DNA of 64,000 bases from Lytechinus pictus. Lineage: Eukaryota; Echinodermata; Echinoidea; Temnopleuroida; Toxopneustidae. A program made the translations under genes and the position numbers. Each line of letters begins with the position of its first letter. Position 1 is the first letter of the stretch. The stretch covers positions 5,882,001 through 5,946,000 of the forward strand of contig NW_026974141.1 in NCBI RefSeq assembly GCF_037042905.1. The letters run 5' to 3'. Of the stretch, positions 53,507-64,000 are shown one piece after another. Under the pieces are notes generated by a model. The model was not told the origin of the DNA and made no database searches. It saw nothing but the letters and a program-made list of their open reading frames with translations.

Positions 53507-53820
53507 CTGGTTTGTGGCATCCGATGATACATTTATGTAGGAACTAGCATACCTGACATAGCATTTGTTTTCTGGCATTGCAACGATAAGCGCAACTCAA
53601 TACTAATGTCATACTGTACGAGCGGCTATAATCAAAATGTTGCTACTACTTGAGTTCCCCGAAACCAAACGTCATGAACGTTATTGCAGCAGTAAGTGGG
53701 AAGACCAGAATGAGAATAGGGAAAACAGCCAATGTCTACATCTCTAGCACTTAATTGAACATTTATTATGGAATGCAGAATTTGATCAGGTCCTTCGACG
53801 AGCCGCAAATTAGCATCATA
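53507..53820 (-). pseudogene. SRCR-like exon copy 24, full-length module
   Basis: A contiguous ~310-bp module. It starts LRLVEGPDQILHSIINVQLS and runs through CFPYSHSGLPTYCCNNV. The VCRQLGFG equivalent is then frameshifted (HDVWFRGT), and KCYVRYASSYINV...SDATNQ precedes a perfect CCAG|GTGAGA. It shows that one exon could encode the whole domain. Stops between the halves (TGA, TAG) make it non-functional as read. Confidence 0.6.
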
Positions 53821-54238
53821 TTAAAAGTAACCCAACCGTCATCAGTTCCTTTTTTGTCCACCATATTCTTCCATCTAAAATATTTTAGTGGATTATTTAT
53901 GTTTCACTATTTAATTTGGGATATAAACTGCTCTGCTTAACACGGAACTGGTCACAATAGATCAGTTGGGTACAGTTACAAAAAATAATAATCAAATGAA
54001 TATCAAACAAACTACAATATATAGAGATTATAATTTTGATTAACATGTATTCATGTATTCATTATCTTTAATCCATTTATTATAATTTTTATCATTTGTT
54101 TAATTATTATTATCATGGGTGTATCAAATCGCATGAAGAATTGAAAGACTACCAAGACTTATACAAGTAACGGAGAGAAAGAGGGGACACATTTGTATTT
54201 TCTATCCCCATTGTTTGATTTTCGCATAAACGCCTCAC

Positions 54239-54395
54239 CTGGTTTGTGGCATCTGACAGAGATATTTCGTTTGGCGCTGATATGGGAGAGTCCATTCGGT
54301 AGTCAACAATTCGTAAGCGCAACCATCCACCTTTGTCATACTGCGCGAGCTGTCAAATTTAAAGGTATCCCATCATTTGTTTTTAGTTAGAATCT
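54239..54395 (-). CDS. SRCR-like exon copy 25, open over its C-terminal half
   Basis: On the minus strand, DTFKFDSSRSMTKVDGCAYE then LLTTEWTLPYQRQTKYLC and QMPQT reach CCAG|GTGAGG without a stop. A TGA sits just before (TGA TGG GAT), in the same place as in copy 1. In this frame the exon ends in phase 2. Unproven as a used exon. Confidence 0.4.
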
Positions 54396-55520
54396 TTCGT
54401 ATACTGAACAAATATCTAAAAAAAGAAAATCCACGCGTACAAAGGAATGATCCAAAATGCCACAGGACGACATAAGGCTCGGATCTCATAGGGTGCTACT
54501 TCATGAATATTTCTGTTCTACCCCGTCATGCCGCAGACACAAAACGACGCCAGAGTAAACGTGCATGCTCAAATTCCTTACATATATTCATATTCAAAAT
54601 CTAGGTGATCTTGCAAAGTATTACATGAGGTAAATAGTTGAGTTTTTGAACGGTGAAAATATATATAACGTATTACGACCATCTATTATTTAGATAATAT
54701 CAACAATATAATACAAAATGAAATTACTTCCTTTTAATGTATTTACCCCAAAACAACTCACATACTTTATATTTTTTTCCCGTTGGCTTTGATTTTGCTA
54801 GAACGAGGAGGATCGTAGTCTTGTTTTTTTAACATTACCTGGACTGATGGCTGTGCAATAGACGAGTTCGTAGTTACCCGACGGACAAGTTTATTAATAT
54901 AATTTTTTTCCTATCAGGAAAGGCTAATTTCAAAGCAATATTTTTTGTGTAAGCATGCCTGAAAAATATAGCAGGGCGCAGAAAATGCATAGACCATTTA
55001 ACTGTAGCAGCACATCAGTGGACACTTAATGAAGGTATTTCTACCCTGAATGAAGTGAGATGTTGCTTGTACACTGTTACAAAAACCCTGATTTTACAGA
55101 AAAAAGAAAGAAGATTTTGCAAAAAGCAAAAACAGAATCATTCTGTAAATTCATAAAACAGGAATTTTTTCTGCAATTTAACAGAACAGGTCTGTTTAAA
55201 AAGGGGAAAAGGATGTTTTATTAAAGGAAATTTGTAAGGTTCCATACACCAAATACCAATTTTCTGTAAGATTACGCAATCTGGTAAAATTATAGGTGTT
55301 CTCGAGACTCTGCTGCAGGAACTTCTTTTATTCTAAGGATTAATTTTCTAAGTGTATGTACTTGGCCAACTGATATGACCAAATTTGTCGCATTGTTTCT
55401 GTCCTGTGGATTTATGAAAAAGTGGAAGAAAAAAAAAATTGAAGAAATAATGTCACGAAAGTTAGAGCATATTTATTGAATACTAAACAACAATGTCATT
55501 CGAGTTGAAATAACCTTAAT
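54396..55520. other. spacer, includes inverted copy of the AACAGTGT MITE-like repeat
   Basis: 55070-55300 contains ACACTGTTACAAAAACCCTG and ATAAAACAGGAATTTTTTCT, the reverse of text at 21.82-21.95 kb. No exon recognised in the rest. Confidence 0.6.
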
Positions 55521-55615
55521 CATGCCCAGAGTGGAATTTTGAACTTGTCCATTTGCCATTTTGAACTCTACCCAGCCTGTGTACTGATCAGGTCCCCAGA
55601 CGAGCCGAAAAAATG
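55520..55615 (-). pseudogene. orphan SRCR N-terminal half
   Basis: Reads FRLVWGPDQYTGWVEFKMAN then GQVQNSTLGM on the minus strand, open for ~40 residues before a TAA. This is the clearest SRCR start in the window (RLVxGPDxYxGxVEF). No matching C-terminal half with donor lies within ~1 kb downstream (nearest is copy 25). Confidence 0.6.
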
Positions 55616-55899
55616 AATCACTTGAATAACTGTCATCATACTGAAGAGTCCCCTTCCCAAGATGTTTTCAAAACCCTCTTTTTAATTCAAATTTGCCCCC
55701 ACCCTAAAAAAAATAATAAATAGAACGCAATGCAGGTGTATAATATTGCACAAATGGTAATTATTAAATCAGCATAAGCATATGTATACCAGTATGTTGG
55801 GATATTGGAAAGAATCATGTTATTGAAACGACAATAAATTATGTTCAGTCGATATATGATGTTTGTTCCCCTTATTTTCTGTCTCTATCCATTTCCATA

Positions 55900-56140
55900 T
55901 TCCAATTTGTCCCCCCCCCCCCTCTGCCGTTGATTATCGATCCTAAATTTCTTCCCCTCTTAAATTTCCTAGTTTTTTTCTCTTTCAACTGTTTTTCCTC
56001 CATATTTTTTTCACCCCTCCTCTTCCTCCATCCCAATATTATTTTCTTATTTTCTCTCTGTTTCCCCTTCCTTTTCTTTCCCTATCCTTCTTAGTTTTCT
56101 TCTTCCTCTTTTCATCTTCTCTTTTGGTCCCGCTTCTTTA
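55900..56140. repeat. polypyrimidine tract
   Basis: Strongly C/T-biased for ~240 bases on the plus strand, beginning with a C run near 55910-55922. Could adopt triplex structure; no gene. Confidence 0.8.
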
Positions 56141-56308
56141 AAACAAGGAGATAAAGAAAATTAAGAGACAATTTGTTATCCTGGGGAAATGGTTGCCCGT
56201 CCAAAAATTGAACAAACTATTTTGAACAGTTTCTAATAAATCTTTGATCTATCTATGCCTAATAGTGCCAAGCTGTTCCGGTCATATTCATTTCATCTTT
56301 CCATTTCC

Positions 56309-56311
<3 letters not shown>

Positions 56312-56339
<28 letters not shown>

Positions 56340-56352
56340 TGGGGGGGGGGGG
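56312..56352. repeat. poly-T/poly-G tract
   Basis: About 29 T followed by about 11 G. Confidence 0.9.
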
Positions 56353-56619
56353 CTCCCGACACTTGTTTCAGATGCGAGTAATAATAAATATTCCAAGTTG
56401 ACGTGAATTCTACGAATGGCTTGGGCCTACGAAACGAAAATGTGTGGAATCTTATTTTCCCACCTAAAGCGTCATGAATTGACTCTCTTTCAATTGCAAA
56501 AAAGAGGTTTTCATGGTTATTGCAGCAAATTCGAAAGATCAGTAACGATTTATGACACGTGCGTGATTTTTGATTAAGCTACCGTGGCTTTATGAATGCA
56601 CCCGAACCAGTGTGGCCAG

Positions 56620-56965
56620 TGAGAGAAATCCAATTATGCCAGAGGAGCAGCGAAATTATGCTAAATCGCGAAAAATTATGCCAAACCGTTTTGGACCCTA
56701 GGATTTTCTACAGGGGGGGGGGGGGGCAAAACCGTCCGCCAAAAAAATTGACAAGCCAAAAAAAAAAAAAAAAAAACGGTCTTCAATCAGAAAATAAAGG
56801 ATTTCGTACCACAAAAAAATTGACAAGCCCCAAATTCTTCTGAAAGGGTCGAAATTATGCCAGAAAAAAGTCTAACTATGCCAGAATTATGCCAGGCATA
56901 ATGAATTATGCTGAAAGGTTCGAAATTATGCCAGAAAGCATAATTATGCCAGTTCTGGCAACGTT
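56620..56965. repeat. AAATTATGCCAG interspersed repeat
   Basis: About ten copies of (A)AATTATGCCAG or its variant AATTATGC(T/C)(A/G)AA, with homopolymer G and A runs between, and one inverted CATAAT. Degenerate minisatellite. Confidence 0.8.
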
Positions 56966-57680
56966 GACCCAAACTCCATTATAGATGCGAACTATAATTC
57001 AGAACAGTGACCCGAACTCTCCGATCCACCAATAAATATGAAGGCACGCCTTTGTTTTGGTCGTAGAGGGAGCTATTTAGAATAGATTCTTCGGTATTTC
57101 GACAGAAATTAAGACTTGCAGGAAAGACGAACAAAAGAACGGTGGCATCAATGGTCCTTTGATGGCAGCTGTTCCTTTGAAGACGAGGGAACGTTGGGCG
57201 GGAAAGCCGAAGCGAAAACCCGGATGCGGTAAGAACGATAAAGAACGGTGCATGGACTTTTGACAAGCTCCCTTAATAATTTCATCATTTCTTGATGAAG
57301 GCTTATAGATAAAAGTTGAATAAATAATTGTCTGTCTACAGTTGTTTCATTTACCATATATTTTGCTTTTTGTCATGTGTTAGCTTGACGTACATGTATC
57401 CTAAATACTTAACAGGCCCGTTGACGAGTTTAATGCCCGCTTTATTTGGTTACTATATTATCATGATTATATTTGGATGACATCAGCTAACTTGACGAAA
57501 TTCGACATAAAGAACCTTTATAACAATCGAAATATTCCAAAGCATGAATCTCCATGGTCAAAGCAACTTCTGCGGAAAATCTATGAAAGAAGGATTGTGG
57601 TATTAAAAAGGAAAACACACAAATTTGCTCATCCCCCCGAAAAAATAAAAAAATTAATTAAATAATAAACTGCAGCTTAA

Positions 57681-58263
57681 AGGAGAATGAAACTCTTGGA
57701 GCAAGTTAGCTTTTGTGAAAGCAGAAAAATCAAAGAATAAGATCAACAAAACTTTGAGTAAAATAGGACTAGCAATAAAAGAGTTATGAGCATTTGAATG
57801 TCGAGATCACTAATGCTATGGAGATCCTCCCATTGGCAATGCGACCAAGATCTGTGATGTCACACACGTACAACTGTCCCATTTGGACACTGAAAATATA
57901 CCCCAAAACATCTCTTTTTGCTCATTCTAATCATATGACAAACGATTCATCAATGATATAATGTTGTGAAACCTCTGTACTTGTCATCTCATAAAGAGAA
58001 CACCTCACCTTGTGATAGACTCTATAAAAGTGAGAATATAAGTGAAATAAGTACTAAAGTAATGAGGGAGTTGTACGTGTGTGATATCACAGATCTTGGT
58101 CGCATTGCCGGTGGGAGGATCTACATGGCACTAGTGATCTCAATATTCGAATGCTCATAACTTTCTTATTATTCATTCAATCTTCCTCAAACTTTCAACA
58201 ATATGTTTCTTTGATTTTTCTCTTTGATATGGATTCAGCTGGTTTCAAGGGTTTCATTCTCCT
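57681..58263. mobile_element. MITE, AGGAGAATGAAAC ends, TTAA target duplication
   Basis: AGGAGAATGAAACTCTTGG at the left, AAGGGTTTCATTCTCCT at the right, flanked by TTAA on both sides. Internal arms include GATCTGTGATGTCACACACG against its inverted partner GTGTGATATCACAGATC. The frame at 57966-58160 lies inside and is not a gene. A CCTCACCTTGTG phrase inside is unrelated to the SRCR-like donors. Confidence 0.85.
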
Positions 58264-58434
58264 TTAAGAAATAAATCTTTTACAGCAATGCACATATGGA
58301 CATCTTTTAAAGTAACTTGAAGATATGTAATATCAATCTTTTTTTAATGGCATATTTTGCTTTACTCACAATCGGAAATATTTCAAGAAATCCAAAAGTC
58401 TGGTGAGAGATATAAATTACAAGTTTTGAACACG

Positions 58435-58515
58435 AGCAAAATTTTATTCTACTTCCATTTGCTAGCTTGACCTGTACCAAGCCTGAATACTAATCAAGTC
58501 CGTAGGTGAGCCCAA
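58435..58515 (-). pseudogene. orphan SRCR N-terminal half
   Basis: Minus strand: GLTYGLD, TAG, YSGLVQVKLANGSRIKFC then SCSK. Compare RLVxGPDxYSGxVEVKLxDGS in other copies. One stop in place of the residue after GPD. It marks the right-hand limit of the SRCR-like field. Confidence 0.5.
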
Positions 58516-61458
58516 TTCCTGCCTCCCTTTTGGTGTGGTGTTAACTCAAATCTGCCCGCATTGACTTGACATTGAAATAGCATGAATAGTGAAGTTTGAT
58601 AGTAAACAATATATATTGTGTGAGCACTACGGTTAGATGAATTAACAATATTACGAAAAGGGATATCCTAATGGTGGAGAATTGATGCTGAACAACAACG
58701 GAAGTTAAATGATGCGTTTTACTGGAATTGAGGTTATTTTTGATTTGCAATTTCCAAATCCAAGTTTTGCCGGTTACAGGAACATCTCAACAAAAAAAGA
58801 CTTTTCAAACAGTTGCAAGAAAACAAAACAGTTAATTAAATGAGATTAAATACCAAAGGTACGTAGACCTCAATGCACCAATTAGCAAGGGTTGGTTCAT
58901 TCCTTCACATTTTTTTATACTACGATTTTTTAATTTGTTTTTTAACCGATGGTTAATGGTTATGCCAGTGTCACTATAAGGACATCAGAAAGAATTGCAT
59001 TTATGATTTACTAATGCAACTGAATGGTGAATTTGAATAAATCAGATTTTTAGTAACGATAAGTCCATTAGTGATGACTAGAACTAAATGAATTAGAACT
59101 AATTGAATTCATCCCACCCTCATGGAGTTTGGCAATGAGAGACCTTAGCAAACATTAGTTGGATAAAATACAAACAAAAGCAAGATCGTTCTAATATGCA
59201 TTCAATTAATTTATTGTAGATAATATGTCTATAGCTTGAAAAAAATAATACAATAACGTAATGATAAGAAATACACATTTGTGTTTTGTCCATCAATATA
59301 CCCTTATGTTCTATATTAACAGATAGTCTGAGTATACATACGTGTATAATACACAGTGGTTTAAAATGAAATCACATTTTACAGTAAAATCATGACAAAT
59401 TTATACGCGCCTACTTCAGTTATTTGATTTTACCCCCATTATAATTGGAACAAGTAAGACAAATATGAAAACACGAGTGGGAGAGTGCTAATAACTTTCG
59501 TGAAAATCGATGATATTTTCACATTTGTTATTGTTTTTTTTTGCATAAACATTATGAACAATATTATGAAATATGATTATACAAAAGACAGTTTTGCTGA
59601 AATTTCATGTATTCGTATCATTAATAACTATCATTGATTGCCTTATGATCTACCTCTACTAATACCACTTTCATTATTATTATTATAAACATTATTAGTA
59701 CTATCATTATCTTTATTTATCACTGTGTTATTATTATTATTATTATAAACGTTATTATTGTTGGTATAATAAAAATTATTTTACAACTGTTGATATTTCA
59801 TTTCAATTGCTATTATTTATCTTTAACCCCAAATAGGTAAATTGAGCTATCCACAAATATCTCAAAACATTTTTTTTCCGAGACTAACCATCAGACTTCG
59901 GCAGAGCAAGTAGTGTCTATCTTGAATTAAAAGAGTTATAGATAATTAATCAACCAGCTCACCATTTCTTTAAAATTACCAAAATACCATTTAACTTGAA
60001 TAAACTGAGTAGAGAGAAGACAGAAACGTATCGGACACCGTGAATATGGTGAACAAAATGCACTATCAGACGTGTATTTGTCAATAGTACTCTCTTTTAA
60101 TCAATGTCTTAAACTTCGCTTATTTGTGGATACCATAATCACTAGTTTAAACATTTATTTCATTCGATGAGAAACACGGTTTGGAAAAACTGGGGGAATC
60201 ACTCTTTTACTCTTTGTTCGAATGACAAGGTTAAACGGGGCATTACTCCCCATAATGTCCACCAACATTCATAATTATAAAGTACTTAATTGTAGGTTCA
60301 GTAAATACATTTTCTTCGCATTAGTATAACTATTAGTTGCATTTTAGTTCCGATTTCCGAAGCAATAACAAAACAAGAACATTAATGAGAGTGAAAACAA
60401 AATATTTACATAGTCCCAACCGAAAAAAATGAAAGTCCTTCATTGCATCTTCTAGAGCGTGTTTTCCTCACAAAAGCATGCACCCCTCCTCTATATCTAT
60501 AAATTGATTGAAATCATTATGTTGCGTCAGGAATAGCGTTTGCAATGGATGCGTAGACAGTGTGGATACACCTATAACTAAACCAAGCAATTTTCGCTTG
60601 AGGACGAAACGCGAATTTACCAAGTAGGGCGAATTCATGAGTCCAAAAAAGAAGGCAGCAATTAACCTTATTCGTGTCATGTACAAATCGAATGTAAACG
60701 CATAAATCATGAATCACAACGCATGGAAACAAAAAAGATTTGCCAATTGTAATTTTAAATAAATTGATAACGGTATCGGATTCGGTTATTCGTAATTCTT
60801 CTCACATTAAACCCCCTCAAGCTGAACATTTAAGAAAAAGCTGAACGTTGGCCAAGTCTATACCGATTTTTTAAAAATACGTTTGCCAGCCCTCATTATT
60901 TTGTTTAATCTTCTCTCATTAATAAGACATAATTTTGCAGTATCCACACACACCCTTATTTGTGCCTGAATGTATTGTTTTATTTGATAAAAGCACAAGA
61001 CGCCATGATATTGCTGAACTTGCTTAAGCCTCTAAATCCTCGAAATGTAAACAAATTACGAATTGTCAGAAACATAACATCAACTAATGCCCACTCCAAA
61101 TTACCTATGAATCGGTCTTTTTCCCCTTTCGTCCCCATATCACTGTGGCCATCAACCAGTGGAATACGTGTTTATTTTATTCCAAAGGATGAATAGCTAT
61201 TGTGTGTTTTTTTTTCTTCAGAGATTAGCATTCATGTTTACATTACAATCGGTTAAATTGATCACATATTTATAACATATGTTTTTGCGTTTATTCTTGA
61301 ATATACACATAACTTATTTGAATCTTATTTCATATACAATACAGAGACATACAGTTAAATACGAAAAGAACCATTGGTGGTAATCGTACGGTGACATTGC
61401 CTTCTGCTAAATTATGTATTTCAAAGCATAGAGGAGGTCTACAACTAGGCTAACCGTA
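58516..61458. other. spacer
   Basis: AT-rich, with (ATT)n-type runs near 59675-59760. No exon, RNA gene or transposon protein recognised. Confidence 0.5.
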
Positions 61459-61701
61459 CACTGCAAAAACACCGGTATTGATTTAACACTAGCTCGGAAT
61501 CTATGTATGTCCACACCAGAGAAGTGTTAAACTACACCAGTTTGGTTTTGGTCTAACACCATATAGGTGTTTATACAACACCGATTATTATTAAAACAGC
61601 ATGAGTTTGATTCCAAACTGGTGTTGTTTCAATACTTCTCTGGTGTGGACATATATAGAGTCCGGGCTGGTGTTAAATCAACACCTGAGTTTTTTGCAGT
61701 G
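61459..61701. mobile_element. MITE, CACTGCAAAAACACC ends, TA target duplication
   Basis: CACTGCAAAAACACCGGTAT at the left, ACACCTGAGTTTTTTGCAGTG at the right (pairing with small mismatches), flanked by TA. Subterminal GTCCACACCAGAGAAGT pairs with ACTTCTCTGGTGTGGAC. About 243 bp, no protein. Confidence 0.9.
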
Positions 61702-61986
61702 TAATGTTAAAAAAAAAATTGTGGCGTATCTTCCTACAACATGCACAATAGAGATTTATAACCGTGTTACAGATTAAATACAATGTAAGTTTTGTTATGA
61801 ATAATTAATTTGGGAAACTAAGTTTAAACGTTTTTCACTCTACAATCATATAAGTTCCGTACATCCACACACACTTACTCATATACACTATGGTGCATCA
61901 ACTTTATATGTTTTATGATATATATTAGTTATACATGTAGGAGATATTTCCTGGACGTAATAATTAGGAAACGAACAATAAAGCAA

Positions 61987-61992
61987 TTTATT
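61987..61992 (-). terminator. candidate polyadenylation signal of gene B
   Basis: AATAAA on the minus strand ~320 bases beyond the gene B stop codon. Plausible by position only; not unique in AT-rich DNA. Confidence 0.3.
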
Positions 61993-62310
61993 AAGGGGGG
62001 GATTATGGTTTAATAAATAACTTTCACTATGAAATTGCCATAAGTCTTACCTTTTCCACAAAGGAACGCATACTTCACTTTTCGGAAAAATATATAGACC
62101 TAGGTTGCACAATGACATGGATACACAAAAACATCCCTTCTCACAAATCCAAAGCTTCCGGATATTAAACAGTAATTAAAAGCTAAGCAAAATATAAATA
62201 TTATCAACACAATGTAGTGAGAAGATCTGGAGATGCTTCAATTGTATACACAAATCGAAATCACTTCAGTTTCTCTCTACAAAGAGGTGGTTTCAGTTCA
62301 CGCAATTAAT

Positions 62311-62500
62311 TCAGACTGGTTTTTCGTAGACCTCGTAGCTGGGGCTTGGATCTCCGTTTTGCTTGAGGTAAGGTTCAACGTAGAGGGATTGTTCACCAGC
62401 AACATAGTTTGCATATCCTTCAGGAACTTCAGGTAGCGGTCCTCTTTCTCCTTTCCCATTGATCTCTTCTTTTGATGATGATACCAAGCCATAACCACGA
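62311..62500 (-). CDS. Gene B, last coding exon: cytoplasmic tail
   Basis: Acceptor TTATTCAG; the first base completes a phase 2 codon, and TGA is at 62311-62313. Encodes ~62 residues including RGYGLVSSSKEEINGKGE, RGPLPEVPEGYANY, VAGEQSLYVEPYLK and SYEVYEKPV. It aligns over its length with gene A's tail: GPLPxVPxGYAxYxAGxxSLY, then xEPYLK, then a terminal YxxYxxP. The two YxxP motifs (YVEP, YEKP) are kept although the surrounding residues changed. This is the pattern expected if the tyrosines matter. Confidence 0.85.
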
Positions 62501-62599
62501 CTGAATAATACAAATGAAGAAACATGAAACGAGTAACAAAATGAAGAAAACAAATACAAAAAAAGGAAAAAAAATTATGTCCATCTGACGGTAAATTGC

Positions 62600-62980
62600 C
62601 AACTTGTCCAATTATCTTACGGTCGACCTTATACCATGTAGTATACTGCCATTCTGTCCATCAACATTTTTCTATCAACCTTTTGGTCCATGAACCATTT
62701 GGTCCAATAATCACTTTGTCTAATCACCAGTTTGTCTATTGCAATTTCACAATATTTTGCAATATTGCAGTTAGTCTAATATTCATTTTTTTCCCATTCA
62801 TTTTGACTTGGTCAAATTAGACCTAATGGTACATGGACTAAATGGTCATTGGACCGAGTTGTTATTAGACGAAATGGTGAGTGGACGAAACGGCAGTTAG
62901 ACCCTTTGGAGGGTGGACGAACTGATGGTAGACCAAATGATATTAGACGAGTTGGTTATTGTACGAATTGGCATTAGATC
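62600..62980. repeat. degenerate 'TGGTCxAATxATCA / ATTAGACGAAATGG' inverted repeat
   Basis: The left half has TTTGGTCCA...ACTTTGTCTAATCA phrases; the right half has ATTAGACxAAATGGT and GGACxAAATGG. The halves are roughly reverse complements, so the ~380-bp tract can fold. Related to the tract at 17.23-17.50 kb. In the last intron of gene B. Confidence 0.65.
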
Positions 62981-63778
62981 AATCAGAAATAAGTAAACCC
63001 ATCTTACCTGTCCGTAACATAATTACTCAGACGGATGGTATATTAAAATCGAATATAATAATTTCGGTTTTACCAATGAAAGCCGATGCTATCTCTATAA
63101 AGGTAATCAAATATGGCAGTGTCAAAGAGGACATTTCTTAGTAGGTCCACGGTCTGTATAGTTTCATCTTCCACCCCCCGTTCCCTCCCTCTCTATGGCA
63201 ATGTTTATCTATATTATGTTCTCGTTATTAGCGTTGCTCTATACAAAATGTTCCACGTATTGGCATGTGATGATGATAAACAAATACATTAATTAATGAA
63301 TTAATTAATCAATGAAAAATAAGGGATAACTTGAACGCATTGCATTTTTATATTTTTTAATTATTTGGAATTGTCGGTAAATGCAATTCAATTTAAAATT
63401 ATTTATAATTGACATTCAATACATTCCAGTTTTCCTTTAGACGTCATCGTTATAATCAATGTATCTGCGATTAAGGTAAGATTTCATAAAACCCTCCAAA
63501 TATATTACTGAAGGTAGAATTTATTATCAAAATTTATAAGTCACAATATCAGTGCCCACCAAGCTGTATTTCGTGTCACTTTCATTAGGACAAATATTTT
63601 TATTGTCAAATCTAAATTGTCGCCAGGAGCATTGGGATGTGTTCTATATAATTTCTAAATAGCTAAACTGTACCTATAGGTGTGCTTTCAAATATAATTA
63701 ACCAGACTAAATGTGCTTATACTGATGGGGGTAAGATGTTGGTGTCGACAACATACATTTAATTTTTGAAAGACTCAC

Positions 63779-63929
63779 TTTCTCACAAAAATGAAGAACA
63801 TCGCCAAGCTCATTAGAACAACGATAAACAAAATGACGGCTGTTACAAGGAGGCCAGTGATAAAGAATTCTCGTTTGCTAGTTCCGTTGACTTGGTTTAT
63901 TATGGGTGCTGGAGCTCCAGGGTTTTCAT
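63779..63929 (-). CDS. Gene B, transmembrane exon
   Basis: Acceptor CATACAG, donor AGAAA|GTGAGT; 151 bp, phase 1 in, phase 2 out, as in gene A. Encodes a stalk (DENPGAPAPIINQVNGTSKR) and the helix EFFITGLLVTAVILFIVVLM then SLAMFFIFVRK. The stalk contains an NGT glycosylation site. The remaining exons of gene B, presumably CCP modules, lie beyond the right edge. Confidence 0.85.
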
Positions 63930-64000
63930 CTGTATGATAATAAAGGTCATATTGGTATCAGACAAAAAGAAAATATATTCTGAATTGAAAAAATATGTAA

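Noticed and set aside
53507-53600. Unit read as a C-type lectin or fibronectin module (KCYVRYASSYINV in one frame)
   Set aside because: No lectin or FN3 signature in other copies; the RLVxGPD and VCRQLGFG text fits SRCR.
16378-54395. The repeated CACCTGGTTTGTGGCATC unit as a dispersed transposon or SINE
   Set aside because: All copies share one strand, lack target duplications and tails, and contain SRCR-type residues on the strand where a splice donor follows. Exon duplication explains this better, although a genome-wide search was not possible.
57990-58020. CCTCACCTTGTGATAG as a further SRCR-like donor
   Set aside because: Inside the MITE at 57681-58263, and the following bases do not match the family.
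57966-58160. Plus-strand 64-codon frame
   Set aside because: Lies wholly inside a TTAA-flanked MITE.
1-64000. CRISPR array or prokaryotic operons
   Set aside because: The recurring units are irregularly spaced, diverged and exon-like. No cas genes, no ribosome-binding sites, and clear GT..AG introns.

Overview
The window is nuclear DNA of an animal. It is AT-rich and dominated by introns, spacers, microsatellites and small inverted-repeat transposons. Short coding exons are bounded by GT..AG splice sites, and nothing has a bacterial layout. Tandem CCP/sushi exons, a large field of scavenger-receptor-cysteine-rich (SRCR)-like exons and TTAA-flanked MITEs point to a marine deuterostome invertebrate. 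A sea urchin or another echinoderm is my best guess. I had no database, so the species is open.

Real protein coding is confined to the minus strand. Gene A (32.8-47.0 kb) is a type I membrane receptor read right to left: fourteen intact CCP exons (46.9 to 36.5 kb), a transmembrane exon (36.0 kb) and a tyrosine-rich cytoplasmic tail exon (32.8-33.0 kb). Every CCP exon is phase 1-1. Gene B, a paralogue in the same orientation, contributes only its last two exons, the transmembrane exon (63.8-63.9 kb) and the tail exon (62.3-62.5 kb). The rest of it lies beyond the right edge. Both tails carry two YxxP tyrosine motifs and a shared GPLPxVPxGYAxY block.

About 25 copies of a diverged SRCR-like exon, all on the minus strand, occupy 1-31 kb and 47-58 kb. 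Each copy ends in nearly the same last ~18 exon bases followed by a GTGAG-type splice donor. Pieces of an SRCR domain are readable: RLVxGPD starts, EVKLSDGSW, NVCRQLGFG, then SSxSMTLVEDC and KYQAFVGCHKP. Most copies have stops or frameshifts; three or four are open over the part I could read. The right-hand array sits immediately 5' of gene A's CCP exons. The left-hand array would sit 5' of a similar gene expected left of the window. In the frame that fits most copies the exon ends in phase 1, the phase the CCP exons accept. The locus therefore looks like repeated modules of (SRCR-like exon field)-(CCP exons)-(TM)-(signalling tail). Whether the SRCR-like exons are spliced in or are relics cannot be settled here.

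Mobile DNA: a Tc1/mariner transposase C-terminus at the left edge; a decayed Penelope-like element with a GIY-YIG endonuclease and a hammerhead ribozyme at 35.1-35.9 kb; several TA- or TTAA-flanked MITEs; retroposon 3' tails; long hairpins; and minisatellites. Most other open frames of 60-120 codons are chance frames in spacer DNA.
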